A stretch of 53,046 nucleotides of DNA, taken from contig CAZRGV010000030.1 of NCBI GenBank assembly GCA_964599655.1, positions 1 to 53,046 on the forward strand. The letters are read 5' to 3'. Under the pieces are notes generated by a model, which was given only the letters and a program-made list of their open reading frames with translations, had not been told where the DNA came from and made no database searches. Positions 43,958 to 51,727 of this stretch are shown piece after piece. The DNA is from CAZRGV01 sp964599655 (lineage in GTDB: Bacteria > Planctomycetota > Planctomycetia > Isosphaerales > Isosphaeraceae). The position numbers and the translations under genes were made by a program. Position 1 is the stretch's first letter. Each line of letters starts with the position of its first letter.

Positions 43958-44650
43958 TCAGACATCGGGTTCGACGGGACCGGACTCGGGCAAAAACGGC
44001 CGGAGCGGGCAGCGATCACAACGGGCCTTCGCGGCCCGGCAGAACTCCGAGCCCACGCGATCGAGCCAGCCCGATAGCTCGGTAAGCCCTTCTGGGTCGT
44101 CGGGGGCCAGCCGCTCAACGGTGTCGCGCGCTTCGTCGTAATCGGCCGTCGAGTCGATCCAGCCATGACGGACAAGCACCCGGTAGGCGGCCCGATCGAT
44201 CGGGAAGACCGGTCGCTGGAGGGCATGGAGCAAGATGGCGTCGGCCGCCGCGGGGCTGATGCCGTTGATGGCCGTCAATTCCTCGCGAAGCGACTCCGTC
44301 GTCGCCTCGGCAATCGCCTCGATTCCCGCGCGATCGACGAACCATCGCGCCAGTCGCGCCATCGGTCGGAGGGCCCTGGCCGATAGGCCCGAGCCAGACG
44401 ACTCGGCCATCGCGGCGAGTTCCGAGAAGTCGGCCTCGGCCAGTGACGAGGGTTCGAGAAATCCCGCTTCGGCAAGTTCCGTGAGTAGCAAACTCACCTT
44501 GCGCTCGGCATTCGACCGTTCCAGAACGACGCGGAGAATCCGCTCAAACGCGTCCCGCGGTCGTTCCGAACCAGCCGACGACCGCCCGTAACGCTCTTGA
44601 AGCGCGTCTCGGATCGACTCGAACGACTCGGAAAGGGAGGGCGTGGCCAT
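43958..44650 (-). CDS. HhH-GPD DNA glycosylase-like protein related to endonuclease III
   Basis: A 230-residue protein of the base-excision-repair glycosylase superfamily. The helix-hairpin-helix lies at about 127-145 (LTAINGISPAAADAILLHAL) and is followed by RPVFPIDRAAYRVLVRHGW, whose Asp152 is at the catalytic position. The Lys that makes Nth a lyase (in its GVGRKTA loop) is replaced by Ala. The C-terminus has CRAAKARCDRCPLRPFLPES: three Cys with the C-X6-C-X2-C spacing of the [4Fe-4S] loop, but the fourth Cys is missing. It is therefore probably a monofunctional or altered glycosylase. The start ATG 44648-44650 gives a natural N-terminus. It is the next gene after rpsT on the minus strand, 161 bases on. 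Confidence 0.85.
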   Translation of the reverse strand: MATPSLSESFESIRDALQERYGRSSAGSERPRDAFERILRVVLERSNAERKVSLLLTELAEAGFLEPSSLAEADFSELAAMAESSGSGLSARALRPMARLARWFVDRAGIEAIAEATTESLREELTAINGISPAAADAILLHALQRPVFPIDRAAYRVLVRHGWIDSTADYDEARDTVERLAPDDPEGLTELSGWLDRVGSEFCRAAKARCDRCPLRPFLPESGPVEPDV

Positions 44651-44811
44651 TGAAGGTTAGGGTCCGGAAGACACGCAACGGCCGGACCGGATGGAACACG
44701 CCGCGAGCGGCCCGAACGCAGGCTCCGGCGATGGCCCTCAAATCCAAATCCTGGCCGAGGTCGGCCAGACGAAGGGCGCATCGCCGGGAAAGGAAACGAC
44801 CGTGAACCGGC

Positions 44812-45102
44812 TCAGGAACCGGCCGAGGCGCGGGCTTTCTCGACGGCCGCTCGGTACTCGCGGGTCAGGCGGCTCTTGCGACGGTCGGCCGTGTTGGGAT
44901 GCAGGACGCGGCGGATGCCGGCCTTATCGAGCTTCGCAATGGCGAAGCGATAGTCGGCCTCGGCCTTGTCGAATTCGCCTGCAGCGGCGGCCTCCAGGGC
45001 CCGCTTGGAGTAGGTCTTGATGACCTTCTTGGCGATTCGGTTTCGCAGCCGGCGTTTCTGGCTCTGCTTCAGTCGCTTGATGGCGGAGGGCGTGTTGGGC
45101 AT
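44812..45102 (-). CDS. rpsT: 30S ribosomal protein S20
   Basis: S20 binds the 5' domain and helix 44 of 16S rRNA. The 96-residue protein starts MPNTPSAIKRLKQSQKRRLR and continues NRIAKKVIKTYSKRALEAAA, the typical basic, helical S20 sequence. LHPNTADRRKSRLTREYRAA is the conserved C-terminal stretch, in which S20 proteins usually have KGxIHKNxAARRKSRL. The start ATG 45100-45102 is the family start. A hairpin lies about 58 bases upstream (45160-45182), between it and the TPR gene. The length is slightly above the common 85-90 residues. Confidence 0.97.
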   Translation of the reverse strand: MPNTPSAIKRLKQSQKRRLRNRIAKKVIKTYSKRALEAAAAGEFDKAEADYRFAIAKLDKAGIRRVLHPNTADRRKSRLTREYRAAVEKARASAGS

Positions 45103-45159
45103 TGCTCGGGTCCGGGGTCTCGGCTCGATCGACGTGACGGCCGTCGAAACAGTCTCTCA

Positions 45160-45182
45160 CCCGGACAGTCAAAACGTCCGGG
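45160..45182 (-). terminator. Small hairpin between the TPR gene and rpsT
   Basis: CCCGGAC (45160-45166) pairs perfectly with GTCCGGG (45176-45182) around a nine-base loop. It lies 15 bases past the TPR gene stop and in the leader of rpsT. There is no T tract, so it may be a terminator, a processing site or a leader structure for S20 control. Confidence 0.4.
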
Positions 45183-45197
45183 AAAGCCCGGATCATA

Positions 45198-46604
45198 TCA
45201 CGAAGAGCGCTTTTCGTTCAAGGCCCGAAGTCGCTCGGCGACGTCGAGATAGGTGTAGTCGTTGGCGGCGACCTCGTTGTAGTGCTCTTCCGCCGAGGTG
45301 ATATCGCCCTGGGCCTCGGCCACGCGACCGAGCCGGTAGTGCAAGTCGTTAATCAACGCCTGGTCCTCGGCGTCCGCCAGCTTCAGGGCCTCTTGCAGAT
45401 TTCGCTCGGCGAGCTTGTACAGCCCCTTCGCCTCGAAGGATTGACCGGCCCGTTGCAGCGCCTTGACTTTGAGGTCCGGGTTACCGCGAGCCTGCTGGAA
45501 CTCGGCGATGGCCTCGTCATGATGTCCAAGCCTTGCCAGGCAGATGCCCAGATCGAGGCGAACCTGAGCGTCCGTGGGGTGCAGCTTGGCCCGATGCCTT
45601 AGCTCGTTCAGCTCGTACGCGTCCAGCTTCTGGCGGAGTTGATCGAGCTTGGCCTGGGCCGTGGTGTCGTCGGGAAATTGCTCGACCCGCTTGGTCCAGC
45701 CATCGATGGCGCGTCGAAGGCGTGACATCTGGATGTCGGCGTAGGCCGAGCGAAGCACCTCGTCACTGGGGATGATCTTGCGGCCGCGCGACAGGATTTT
45801 CTCGGCCTCATCCAGCCGGTTGTTGAGCTTGTAGAGGTCCGCCAACTCCAGGTAGGGACCCACCCGATCGGGCTCGGCGGCAATTTCGCGAAGCATCCGC
45901 TCCTCGGGGGTCTCGGCCGACTCCTTCAGGTCTTCCAGACCGGGCACCGAGATTTCCCTGGACGAGGCTTCTTCATCGGCCGACTTCTGTTGAATGGCCT
46001 CTCCCAGACCGGAGCGAGCAATCGTGGCGCTGGCGGTCAAGGCATTGATTTGCCGCTTGGCCTGCTCGTCGGCCGGCGACAGCTTCCGGAGCCGCTCCCA
46101 GCACGCGATCGCCTTTTGCCACTGCTCGTTCAGCTCGTAGACATGGGCCAGATGCCGGATGAACTCGATGTCGTCGCCCGCCTGGGCGTGCACCGCCTCC
46201 AGCATCCAGCAGGCCAGTTCCGGACGGCCGAGATGCTCGGCAGCCTCCGCGGCATCTCGCGAGGACCCAACGTCCCACGGGTTGATGAGGAATGCCTCCT
46301 CGCAGATCTCGAGCACACGATCCCAGTGCCCCTTGGCCTTTTCGGCCTTGGCACGCAGCCGGATCGGTTGAATCCTCGCCGTCACGAACATGCCGACCTT
46401 CGAAGGGTCGTTGTCGAACTTGCGCCGCTCGATGCCACGTAACGCCTGGCGGTATTGCAAGTTGTCGGGAACCAGCTTGCACGCCTCGCGATACATTTCG
46501 ATCGCGTACTTGTAATTATTCTTGATTGCCGCGTCGTTGCCGTACTGAAACAGAGTCTGAGCCCGCTTCAGTTTGTTCGCGTTCGGTTCCGGCGCCTCGG
46601 ACAT
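45198..46604 (-). CDS. Cytoplasmic TPR-repeat protein, unknown function
   Basis: A 468-residue protein made largely of tetratricopeptide-type helical repeats. Clear units include QTLFQYGNDAAIKNNYKYAI then EMYREACKLVP, LELADLYKLNNRLDEAEKIL, LDLGICLARLGHHDEAIAEF and LHYRLGRVAEAQGDITSAEE. There is no signal peptide or membrane segment, so it is probably cytoplasmic. A Gln/Glu/Ser-rich linker around residues 205-235 splits the repeats into two groups. TPR proteins are scaffolds for partner proteins; no partner is evident, though it lies directly upstream of rpsT on the same strand. The start ATG 46602-46604 gives a natural N-terminus. The gene is divergent from the SMP-30 gene. Confidence 0.88.
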   Translation of the reverse strand: MSEAPEPNANKLKRAQTLFQYGNDAAIKNNYKYAIEMYREACKLVPDNLQYRQALRGIERRKFDNDPSKVGMFVTARIQPIRLRAKAEKAKGHWDRVLEICEEAFLINPWDVGSSRDAAEAAEHLGRPELACWMLEAVHAQAGDDIEFIRHLAHVYELNEQWQKAIACWERLRKLSPADEQAKRQINALTASATIARSGLGEAIQQKSADEEASSREISVPGLEDLKESAETPEERMLREIAAEPDRVGPYLELADLYKLNNRLDEAEKILSRGRKIIPSDEVLRSAYADIQMSRLRRAIDGWTKRVEQFPDDTTAQAKLDQLRQKLDAYELNELRHRAKLHPTDAQVRLDLGICLARLGHHDEAIAEFQQARGNPDLKVKALQRAGQSFEAKGLYKLAERNLQEALKLADAEDQALINDLHYRLGRVAEAQGDITSAEEHYNEVAANDYTYLDVAERLRALNEKRSS

Positions 46605-46948
46605 CGGGACGGCCCTCTCCGAAACGTGGACGAGTGGTCGCGGTCGATTCGGGAGCCCTCGCGGCCAGGGCGACCACGCCCCGGGCCCTCTTGCGACCGA
46701 CCGACTCGCCTGGGATTATTGCGTCTCGAACCAGCCACCCTCCCGGAAACGCGGGCCGACACGGTCGCGTTGCATTCACAAGGGCAGGGGGAACCTCTCA
46801 ACCGGGCCACAACCGGACCGGTCCCCGATCGAGAGGCCAGTGAAATTCTACCAACCTGGACCGTCGGCTCCAACAACCGCGTGTTACGACATGGGGCACT
46901 CTGGCCACTCGCCCTGCCCTCCAATGACTCACATGGAGACGTCGCACC
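46605..46948. other. Intergenic region between the divergent TPR and SMP-30 genes
   Basis: No gene or strong hairpin is visible in about 344 bases. Both promoters should lie here, but I cannot choose a convincing pair of boxes. GGAG lies about nine bases before the SMP-30 ATG. Confidence 0.35.
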
Positions 46949-47842
46949 ATGCCCGAGGTACTCCGAGACGCGGGCCTCTCCCGCCTCCTCGAGGGTGAGG
47001 TCGAAACCATCGCCAGCGGCTTTCAGTTCACCGAAGGACCGCTCTGGCTCGCGGACGGCTCGATTCTCTTCCAGGACCTCAAGGCCGATCGCACCTACCG
47101 GATTGATCCGGAAGGATCGCTTCACGTTCTCCGAGAACAGACTCGAGGCGCCAACGGGCAGACCTTTGACCCGAGCGGACGCATCATCTTCTGTGAACAG
47201 AACGGACGTCGCATCGCTCGCATGAACCCGGACGGCTCGAACGTTCAGACGGTCATCGAGTCGTTTCACGGAAAGAGGCTCAACAGCCCCAACGACATCA
47301 TCGCCCGCTCAGACGGACTGGTCTACTTCACCGACCCGCCCTATGGTGTACCTCGACCCGAGGACAAGGAACTCCCCTTTCAAGCCGTCTTCGCGCTGGA
47401 TCCCTCGGGTTCGCTTCGGCCGATCGTTTACGAAGGTTTTGAAAAACCGAACGGACTGGCCCTCTCACCCGACGAGTCGATCCTTTACGTCAACGACACA
47501 GGAAAGTACCACGTCCGTGCCTTCGAGGTGGCTCCCAGCGGCGATCTGAAACCCGGGACGGACCGCGTCTTCGCCACGCTCGACCCGACCGAGCCTGGCG
47601 GTCCCGACGGCCTGAAGATCGACCGAGACGGCCGGCTTTATGTCGCCGTGGCGCAGGGGGTCTGGGTCTTCGAGCCGGACGGTCGACTGCTCGGAATCCT
47701 CGCCCTGCCAAAACGACCGGCCAACCTCGCCTGGTGCGGACGCGACGCCAGGACGCTGGTCATGACCGTGGTGGACACCGTTTGTCGAATCCGGTTGAAG
47801 GTCGCGGGCGTGTTGCCGCCGTTCACGCCAGGCCACCATTGA
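46949..47842 (+). CDS. SMP-30/gluconolactonase family protein
   Basis: A 297-residue six-bladed propeller of the SMP-30/LRE family; members hydrolyse sugar lactones or related esters with one bound divalent metal. The metal-site residues are visible: Glu in FTEGPLWLADGSILFQDL, Asn in RLNSPNDIIARSDGLVYFTD, and Asp in LSPDESILYVNDTGKYHVRA. DPPYGVPRPEDKELPFQAVF and EPGGPDGLKIDRDGRLYVAV are further family segments. There is no signal peptide, so it should be cytoplasmic. The start ATG 46949 fits the family. The exact lactone is unknown. Confidence 0.92.
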   Translation: MPEVLRDAGLSRLLEGEVETIASGFQFTEGPLWLADGSILFQDLKADRTYRIDPEGSLHVLREQTRGANGQTFDPSGRIIFCEQNGRRIARMNPDGSNVQTVIESFHGKRLNSPNDIIARSDGLVYFTDPPYGVPRPEDKELPFQAVFALDPSGSLRPIVYEGFEKPNGLALSPDESILYVNDTGKYHVRAFEVAPSGDLKPGTDRVFATLDPTEPGGPDGLKIDRDGRLYVAVAQGVWVFEPDGRLLGILALPKRPANLAWCGRDARTLVMTVVDTVCRIRLKVAGVLPPFTPGHH

Positions 47843-48109
47843 CCACGACCGATCCCCAAACCATGGAATCTTCGTGCTGGAAAGCCCGTTGTGAATCGAT
47901 TATCATACTCTCGGTCCCGGCAATTCGGTCGTTCCCACACCTCGGAGCCCGGCCGCCGAGGTCTTTTACCGTTGTGGACGACGGGTTTCGAACAGGCCCG
48001 CGGCCTGCCATCGGACCGGAGACTCCCTACCACGGTTTCCCTCACATTTGTTCCATCCAGGACCATCGATCTCGGCATGTGCCGGTGCCGGTCGAAACAG
48101 GAGATCCGC

Positions 48110-48340
48110 GTGCCCAAAGAGGAACCAATTCGGGTCGAGGGGCGTATCGTCGAAGCCCTGCCCAATACTCAGTTCATGGTCGCCTTCGAGGAAGGCCCAT
48201 TGCGTGGTCACAAGGTGCTGGCTCATATCGCCGGCAAAATGCGCAAGAATTTCATCCGGATTGTGCCGGGCGACAGAGTTACCGTCGAGCTTACGCCTTA
48301 CGATACCTCAAAGGGCCGCATCGTCTACCGCGAGCGCTAG
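48110..48340 (+). CDS. infA: Translation initiation factor IF-1
   Basis: IF-1 binds the A site of the 30S subunit during initiation. The 76-residue product (PKEEPIRVEGRIVEALPNTQ onward) is a typical S1-type OB fold, with FMVAFEEGPLRGHKVLAHIA, GKMRKNFIRIVPGDRVTVEL and the closing TPYDTSKGRIVYR. The start is GTG 48110, with AGGAG seven bases upstream; the longer frame to 47891 is unconserved. The gene stands apart from ribosomal protein clusters here. It is convergent with the RNase HII-like gene. Confidence 0.96.
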   Translation: MPKEEPIRVEGRIVEALPNTQFMVAFEEGPLRGHKVLAHIAGKMRKNFIRIVPGDRVTVELTPYDTSKGRIVYRER

Positions 48341-48507
48341 CCCCCGACCGCCTGAATTTCGCCACAGCCTCAAACGACCCGTGCCCGCCGCCCTCCGCAC
48401 TCAACAAAACCCAGCGAATCCGAGTTCGAGGCCTCGCGCCGGCGGTTCTCTCTCGAATTCCACCGCCGACTCCACGATCGCGATCCTTCCTGTCGCATGG
48501 CCTCGAC

Positions 48508-48531
48508 GCCCGGGCGAGTTCCGTCCCGGGC
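48508..48531 (-). terminator. Small hairpin downstream of the RNase HII-like gene
   Basis: GCCCGGG (48508-48514) and CCCGGGC (48525-48531) pair perfectly across ten bases. It starts 37 bases past the minus-strand stop at 48569 and has no T tract. It may end that transcript or the convergent infA transcript. Confidence 0.35.
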
Positions 48532-48568
48532 CAATCGAGCGCCTGCCTGCGGCTTCCGAAGCGCCGCC

Positions 48569-49531
48569 CTACTTCAATCGCCACCATTGAGTGAGTTGGA
48601 GTCCTCGACGTCGGCACAGCGGTTCGATCGCCTCTCGGAACCGGGCGGCATCGGAAGGATACCCCGCGGTGGGCCGGAGGTTGGGAAGGCGGGCGGTCCA
48701 GTGGGCGTTGAAGACCTCCATCCAACGTTCTCGCAGATGTTTGCTCACGATCGAGGCCAACGCGACCAGGCCGTCGTTGGCGTCTGCGCGGGGCTGAAGG
48801 CTCAGGTCGAGCCGTCGGCTTGCGTCTCGAATGGTGTAGCGGCTGAGGTCCGGCCCTTCGTTGCCCCGGTCAATCCAGGCGTCGGGAAAGACCTGGTAAA
48901 GCAGGTCGAGGTAGAAGTGCCGGCCGCCATGTTTGTCCGATCGGACCCACGTGGTGGACACCTCGGCGGAGTCGTCCCAGAACCCACGGAGCAAGCGAGC
49001 GAATGCTCCGAAATGCGCTCCCGACTTGTTGCCCGAGGCAGCAAGATCCCTGTTGAACCGCAAGGGGCCAAGGACCACCGAGCGAACCGATCGGATCCGC
49101 CACGAGCTCCCCTCCAGCGGTCGACGGCTCAACGTCCGCGCCACCATCGCGGCGGCTTCGAGAGACGGGACGGGCGGGTCGAACCGGTCGTCCAGCCACA
49201 GGCTCAACTCGGCATCGGCCAGGCTTCCGGCGCCGAGGGCCTCGAGCAGGCCGCTCAAATTCGTCGGAATCGGCACTCCAGTCGCCGAGAGAACCGCCAG
49301 GGAGGCGGCCTCGAGTCGATCCAAGCCTTTGCCGGCCTGGTAGATCCGTTTCGAGTCGTCGATCCAGAGCCGGTCGCGATCCCCGCCGGCGCGGTCGACG
49401 GTGGCGGCCAGGTCACTCCAGAGATCAGGAACTCGGTCCTCCGGTCCTTCGGCGGCGACCGCCGTCATGACCAGCGGACCCAGGTTCGGCCCGTAGCCCG
49501 CCTCGTCAATCCCCACCCATCGCGTGGTCAT
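48569..49531 (-). CDS. Enlarged RNase HII-like protein
   Basis: A 320-residue protein, against about 200 for RNase HII, which cuts RNA in RNA-DNA hybrids. The opening MTTRWVGIDEAGYGPNLGPL has the RNase HII GIDEAG motif (Asp9, Glu10). WIDDSKRIYQAGKG at about 57-69 resembles the family's DSKKLS segment, and LASIVSKHLRERWM at 258-271 resembles its ASIxAKxxRDxxM motif, with Glu268 in place of the usual Asp. Between them lies an insertion of about 120 residues with the segment VRSDKHGGRHFYLDLLYQVF, whose Asp199 could be the third metal ligand. The start ATG 49529-49531 is chosen by family fit; no strong ribosome site is seen. It lies 99 bases after parA on the same strand. Confidence 0.8.
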   Translation of the reverse strand: MTTRWVGIDEAGYGPNLGPLVMTAVAAEGPEDRVPDLWSDLAATVDRAGGDRDRLWIDDSKRIYQAGKGLDRLEAASLAVLSATGVPIPTNLSGLLEALGAGSLADAELSLWLDDRFDPPVPSLEAAAMVARTLSRRPLEGSSWRIRSVRSVVLGPLRFNRDLAASGNKSGAHFGAFARLLRGFWDDSAEVSTTWVRSDKHGGRHFYLDLLYQVFPDAWIDRGNEGPDLSRYTIRDASRRLDLSLQPRADANDGLVALASIVSKHLRERWMEVFNAHWTARLPNLRPTAGYPSDAARFREAIEPLCRRRGLQLTQWWRLK

Positions 49532-49630
49532 GGAGCCGCCGTCTCGTGATTCGCGAAGCCCGCCGGTCGTCACCCGCAGAATCTAGGCGACGAGGCTCGG
49601 GTCCACGATCCCAGTTGGCCCTGGCCCAAC

Positions 49631-50551
49631 TCAGGAGGGGAACAACGACGTCGCCGACGCCTTTTCGATCGCCGTTTCGGAGGTCGACTCGGCACCTTGC
49701 GTGACGTCGCTTGGGCTGGAGCCGCGCTCGGCGCGGGCCTCATCGACCTGCCAGATGGGCGCGGGATCGCCTCCGAGAATCTCGGACGCGAGCGACGCGT
49801 AATCCTCAGCGCCTCTGCTGGTTGGGGCATACTGGAAGATCGACTGACCAAAGCTCGGGCATTCGGCGAGGCGAATGTTGCGCCGGATGCGGGTGTGAAA
49901 GAGGTGAGCATCGCTCCAGGGCGTGTTCGGCTTGCGAGGGCCTTCGAAGTACTTTTGCAAATCCTCGACCACCTCGCTGCCGAGCCGGGTTCCCGACTCG
50001 TAAAGGCAGAGCACGACCCCGCCCACCTTGAGGTCGCGGTTGACCCGTTTGGACACCAGGTGGATGGTCTCAAGCAGTTTCGAGAGACCATGCAAACCCA
50101 GGAAATGGGCCTGAAGAGGAATCAACACCTCCTTGGCCGCGCAGAGGGCGTTGAGCGTCAGGATTCCCAGCGAAGGCGGGCAGTCCATCAAGACGTAGTC
50201 GAACCTCTCGGGGTCCGCTTCGAGCTGATCGCGAAGAATCATCTCGCGGCCGACGGTCCCGATCAGCTCGACCTCGGCCGCCGCGAGATCGATGTGGCTC
50301 CCGCAAATGTGAAGGTTGGGCGCCACCTGGCGGCGAACCTGGCTCAACGACATTCCTTGCGTCAAAACCTCATAGAGCGAGGGACCGGAACGTCCCGGCA
50401 GCAAGCCCAGGTGCAAGGTGGCGTGGGCCTGCGGGTCGAGGTCGAGCACAAGAGTGTTGTGTCCCTCGTTGGCCAACGCGGCGGCGAGATTGACCGTGGT
50501 CGTGGTCTTGCCCACGCCCCCCTTCTGGTTCAAGATCGCGATCCTTCGCAT
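49631..50551 (-). CDS. parA: ParA-family ATPase, orphan
   Basis: A 306-residue P-loop ATPase of the ParA/Soj family, which moves or positions chromosomes and other cargo by ATP-dependent DNA binding and dimerisation. It starts MRRIAILNQKGGVGKTTTTV, the deviant Walker A with signature Lys. LVLDLDPQAHATLHLG (Walker A'), FDYVLMDCPPSLGILTLNAL (Walker B) and LIPLQAHFLGLHGLSKLLET follow. A tail of about 45 residues rich in Ser, Glu and Ala is probably disordered. There is no parB or parS visible beside it, so it may position something other than the chromosome. It lies 111 bases after the zinc-ribbon gene on the same strand. Confidence 0.92.
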   Translation of the reverse strand: MRRIAILNQKGGVGKTTTTVNLAAALANEGHNTLVLDLDPQAHATLHLGLLPGRSGPSLYEVLTQGMSLSQVRRQVAPNLHICGSHIDLAAAEVELIGTVGREMILRDQLEADPERFDYVLMDCPPSLGILTLNALCAAKEVLIPLQAHFLGLHGLSKLLETIHLVSKRVNRDLKVGGVVLCLYESGTRLGSEVVEDLQKYFEGPRKPNTPWSDAHLFHTRIRRNIRLAECPSFGQSIFQYAPTSRGAEDYASLASEILGGDPAPIWQVDEARAERGSSPSDVTQGAESTSETAIEKASATSLFPS

Positions 50552-50662
50552 GGTGGGCTCCCTCCCTGGCGCGGCCTCGACCGCGCGGCGTCTGCGGTAC
50601 GATCTCCAGGCGTGGGCGGCAGTTTATCCCGTTCCCGCGCCGGCGCGAAGCCGGAATGGCGC

Positions 50663-51238
50663 TTACGACAGGTCGAACCCCTCGAGCGCTCCGCCTCGCT
50701 CCAGGATCAGGACCAGTTCGTCATGCGGCCCGGCGTGGCTGGACATCGTCAAGGTCACGGCCGCCTTGACCGCCCATCCCTCCCGTGAAAGGCTGTTCAG
50801 TGTCTCTTCAAGCTTGACCGAGTCGAACTTAACGGCGAAGCCCATGTCGCGCTGGGTCAAGACTTTGTAACGACGAGCCGACTCCCGCGCCGGACTCGGC
50901 GGCCCCTCCGATCGCGTGTGGACCGGCATGGATGGCTGAGACGACGCAGGCTCCAGCGAAAGCGTTTCCCAGGCCTCATCGCCGATGGCCAGTGGGATCG
51001 CATCGCTGAGCACGGCCTCACCCGCAGTGGAGTGCAGCCCCCCGGCCAACGCGTTGGCCGGAAGATCGGAGACCGAACTTGGACGATCCAGGCCACCCGC
51101 CGAAACGCTTGCCCCCACCCCCGCCTTGCCCGGGGTCTGGATCACCGCGCCGCAATCCGGACAGCGGGTCCGCTTGCCACTCGCCTCTGGCTTGGCCTTC
51201 AGCAGCTTGCCACACGCACAGGTGAACACAATCGCCAT
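50663..51238 (-). CDS. Zinc-ribbon plus DUF4177-like protein
   Basis: A 191-residue protein. The N-terminus MAIVFTCACGKLLKAKPEAS with later RCPDCGAVIQTPGK makes a CxCG...CPDCG zinc ribbon of about 30 residues. A low-complexity Ala/Gly/Ser/Pro linker follows to about residue 130. The last 65 residues, RYKVLTQRDMGFAVKFDSVK and LEETLNSLSREGWAVKAAVT then ELVLILER, match the pattern of DUF4177, a small domain of unknown function. The start ATG 51236-51238 has GGGAGGTG six bases upstream. It lies upstream of parA on the same strand and divergent from the HAF-repeat gene. Confidence 0.82.
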   Translation of the reverse strand: MAIVFTCACGKLLKAKPEASGKRTRCPDCGAVIQTPGKAGVGASVSAGGLDRPSSVSDLPANALAGGLHSTAGEAVLSDAIPLAIGDEAWETLSLEPASSQPSMPVHTRSEGPPSPARESARRYKVLTQRDMGFAVKFDSVKLEETLNSLSREGWAVKAAVTLTMSSHAGPHDELVLILERGGALEGFDLS

Positions 51239-51727
51239 CAGCACCTCCCCCGGTGAGACGAGGGGATCGATGTACGCCGGAACACGCCACCGGCGCGGCA
51301 CCAACGCCATTCCACCCGGGCCGGTTCGCTCGTGAACGCAGTCCGCCGCCCGAGCCTTCGGCGCAACCTCAAAGCAGAACTTGAGTTTCGCGACCAGACC
51401 TTTCAAGGTGCATCTCAGGCTGGCACGACCCACCCCTACCTTATCCGGAGCCACATGCGATTTCACGAAGAAAAATCTTACATTTTACGATGACTGATTC
51501 GGCGACCGGCTCGCTGATCGGATCGGTGCGAGAGTTCTCTATGAGGATCCACTGAATCGCTTATCAAAACAAGGGGCCACTGAATCGCTTATCAAAACAA
51601 AACGGGGGCCAATTTTAACGAATCATGTTGATTCCACGCACCTGGGTTGTGTCGGAGTATCCCTCCGATTAGGTTTGTTTGCCGTTGGATGCCCCCATGC
51701 ACCTCCCTCTCTGAAGCGAGCCTTGTC
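51239..51727. other. Intergenic region with direct repeats upstream of the HAF-repeat gene
   Basis: About 490 bases with lower GC content than the flanks, notably at 51470-51500 and 51540-51630. No gene is visible. It holds the two 24-bp direct repeats listed separately. The promoters of the divergent zinc-ribbon and HAF genes should lie here. Confidence 0.45.
51549..51600. repeat. Two perfect 24-bp direct repeats, 28-base period
   Basis: A 24-base unit containing ACTGAATCGCTTATCAAAAC occurs at 51549-51572 and 51577-51600. GGGGCC-type sequence lies between the copies and again after the second (51604-51610), leading into CAATTTTAACG. Short direct repeats separated by GGGGCC recall the multiple-repeat ends of some IS21-like elements. 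No transposase lies nearby, so at most this is a solo end remnant; tandem regulator sites are the other option. Confidence 0.7.

Noticed and set aside
44661..44688. GGTCCGG/CCGGACC inverted repeat as the rpsT terminator
   Set aside because: Its seven-base arms are 14 bases apart, it lies over 120 bases past the rpsT stop and has no T tract.
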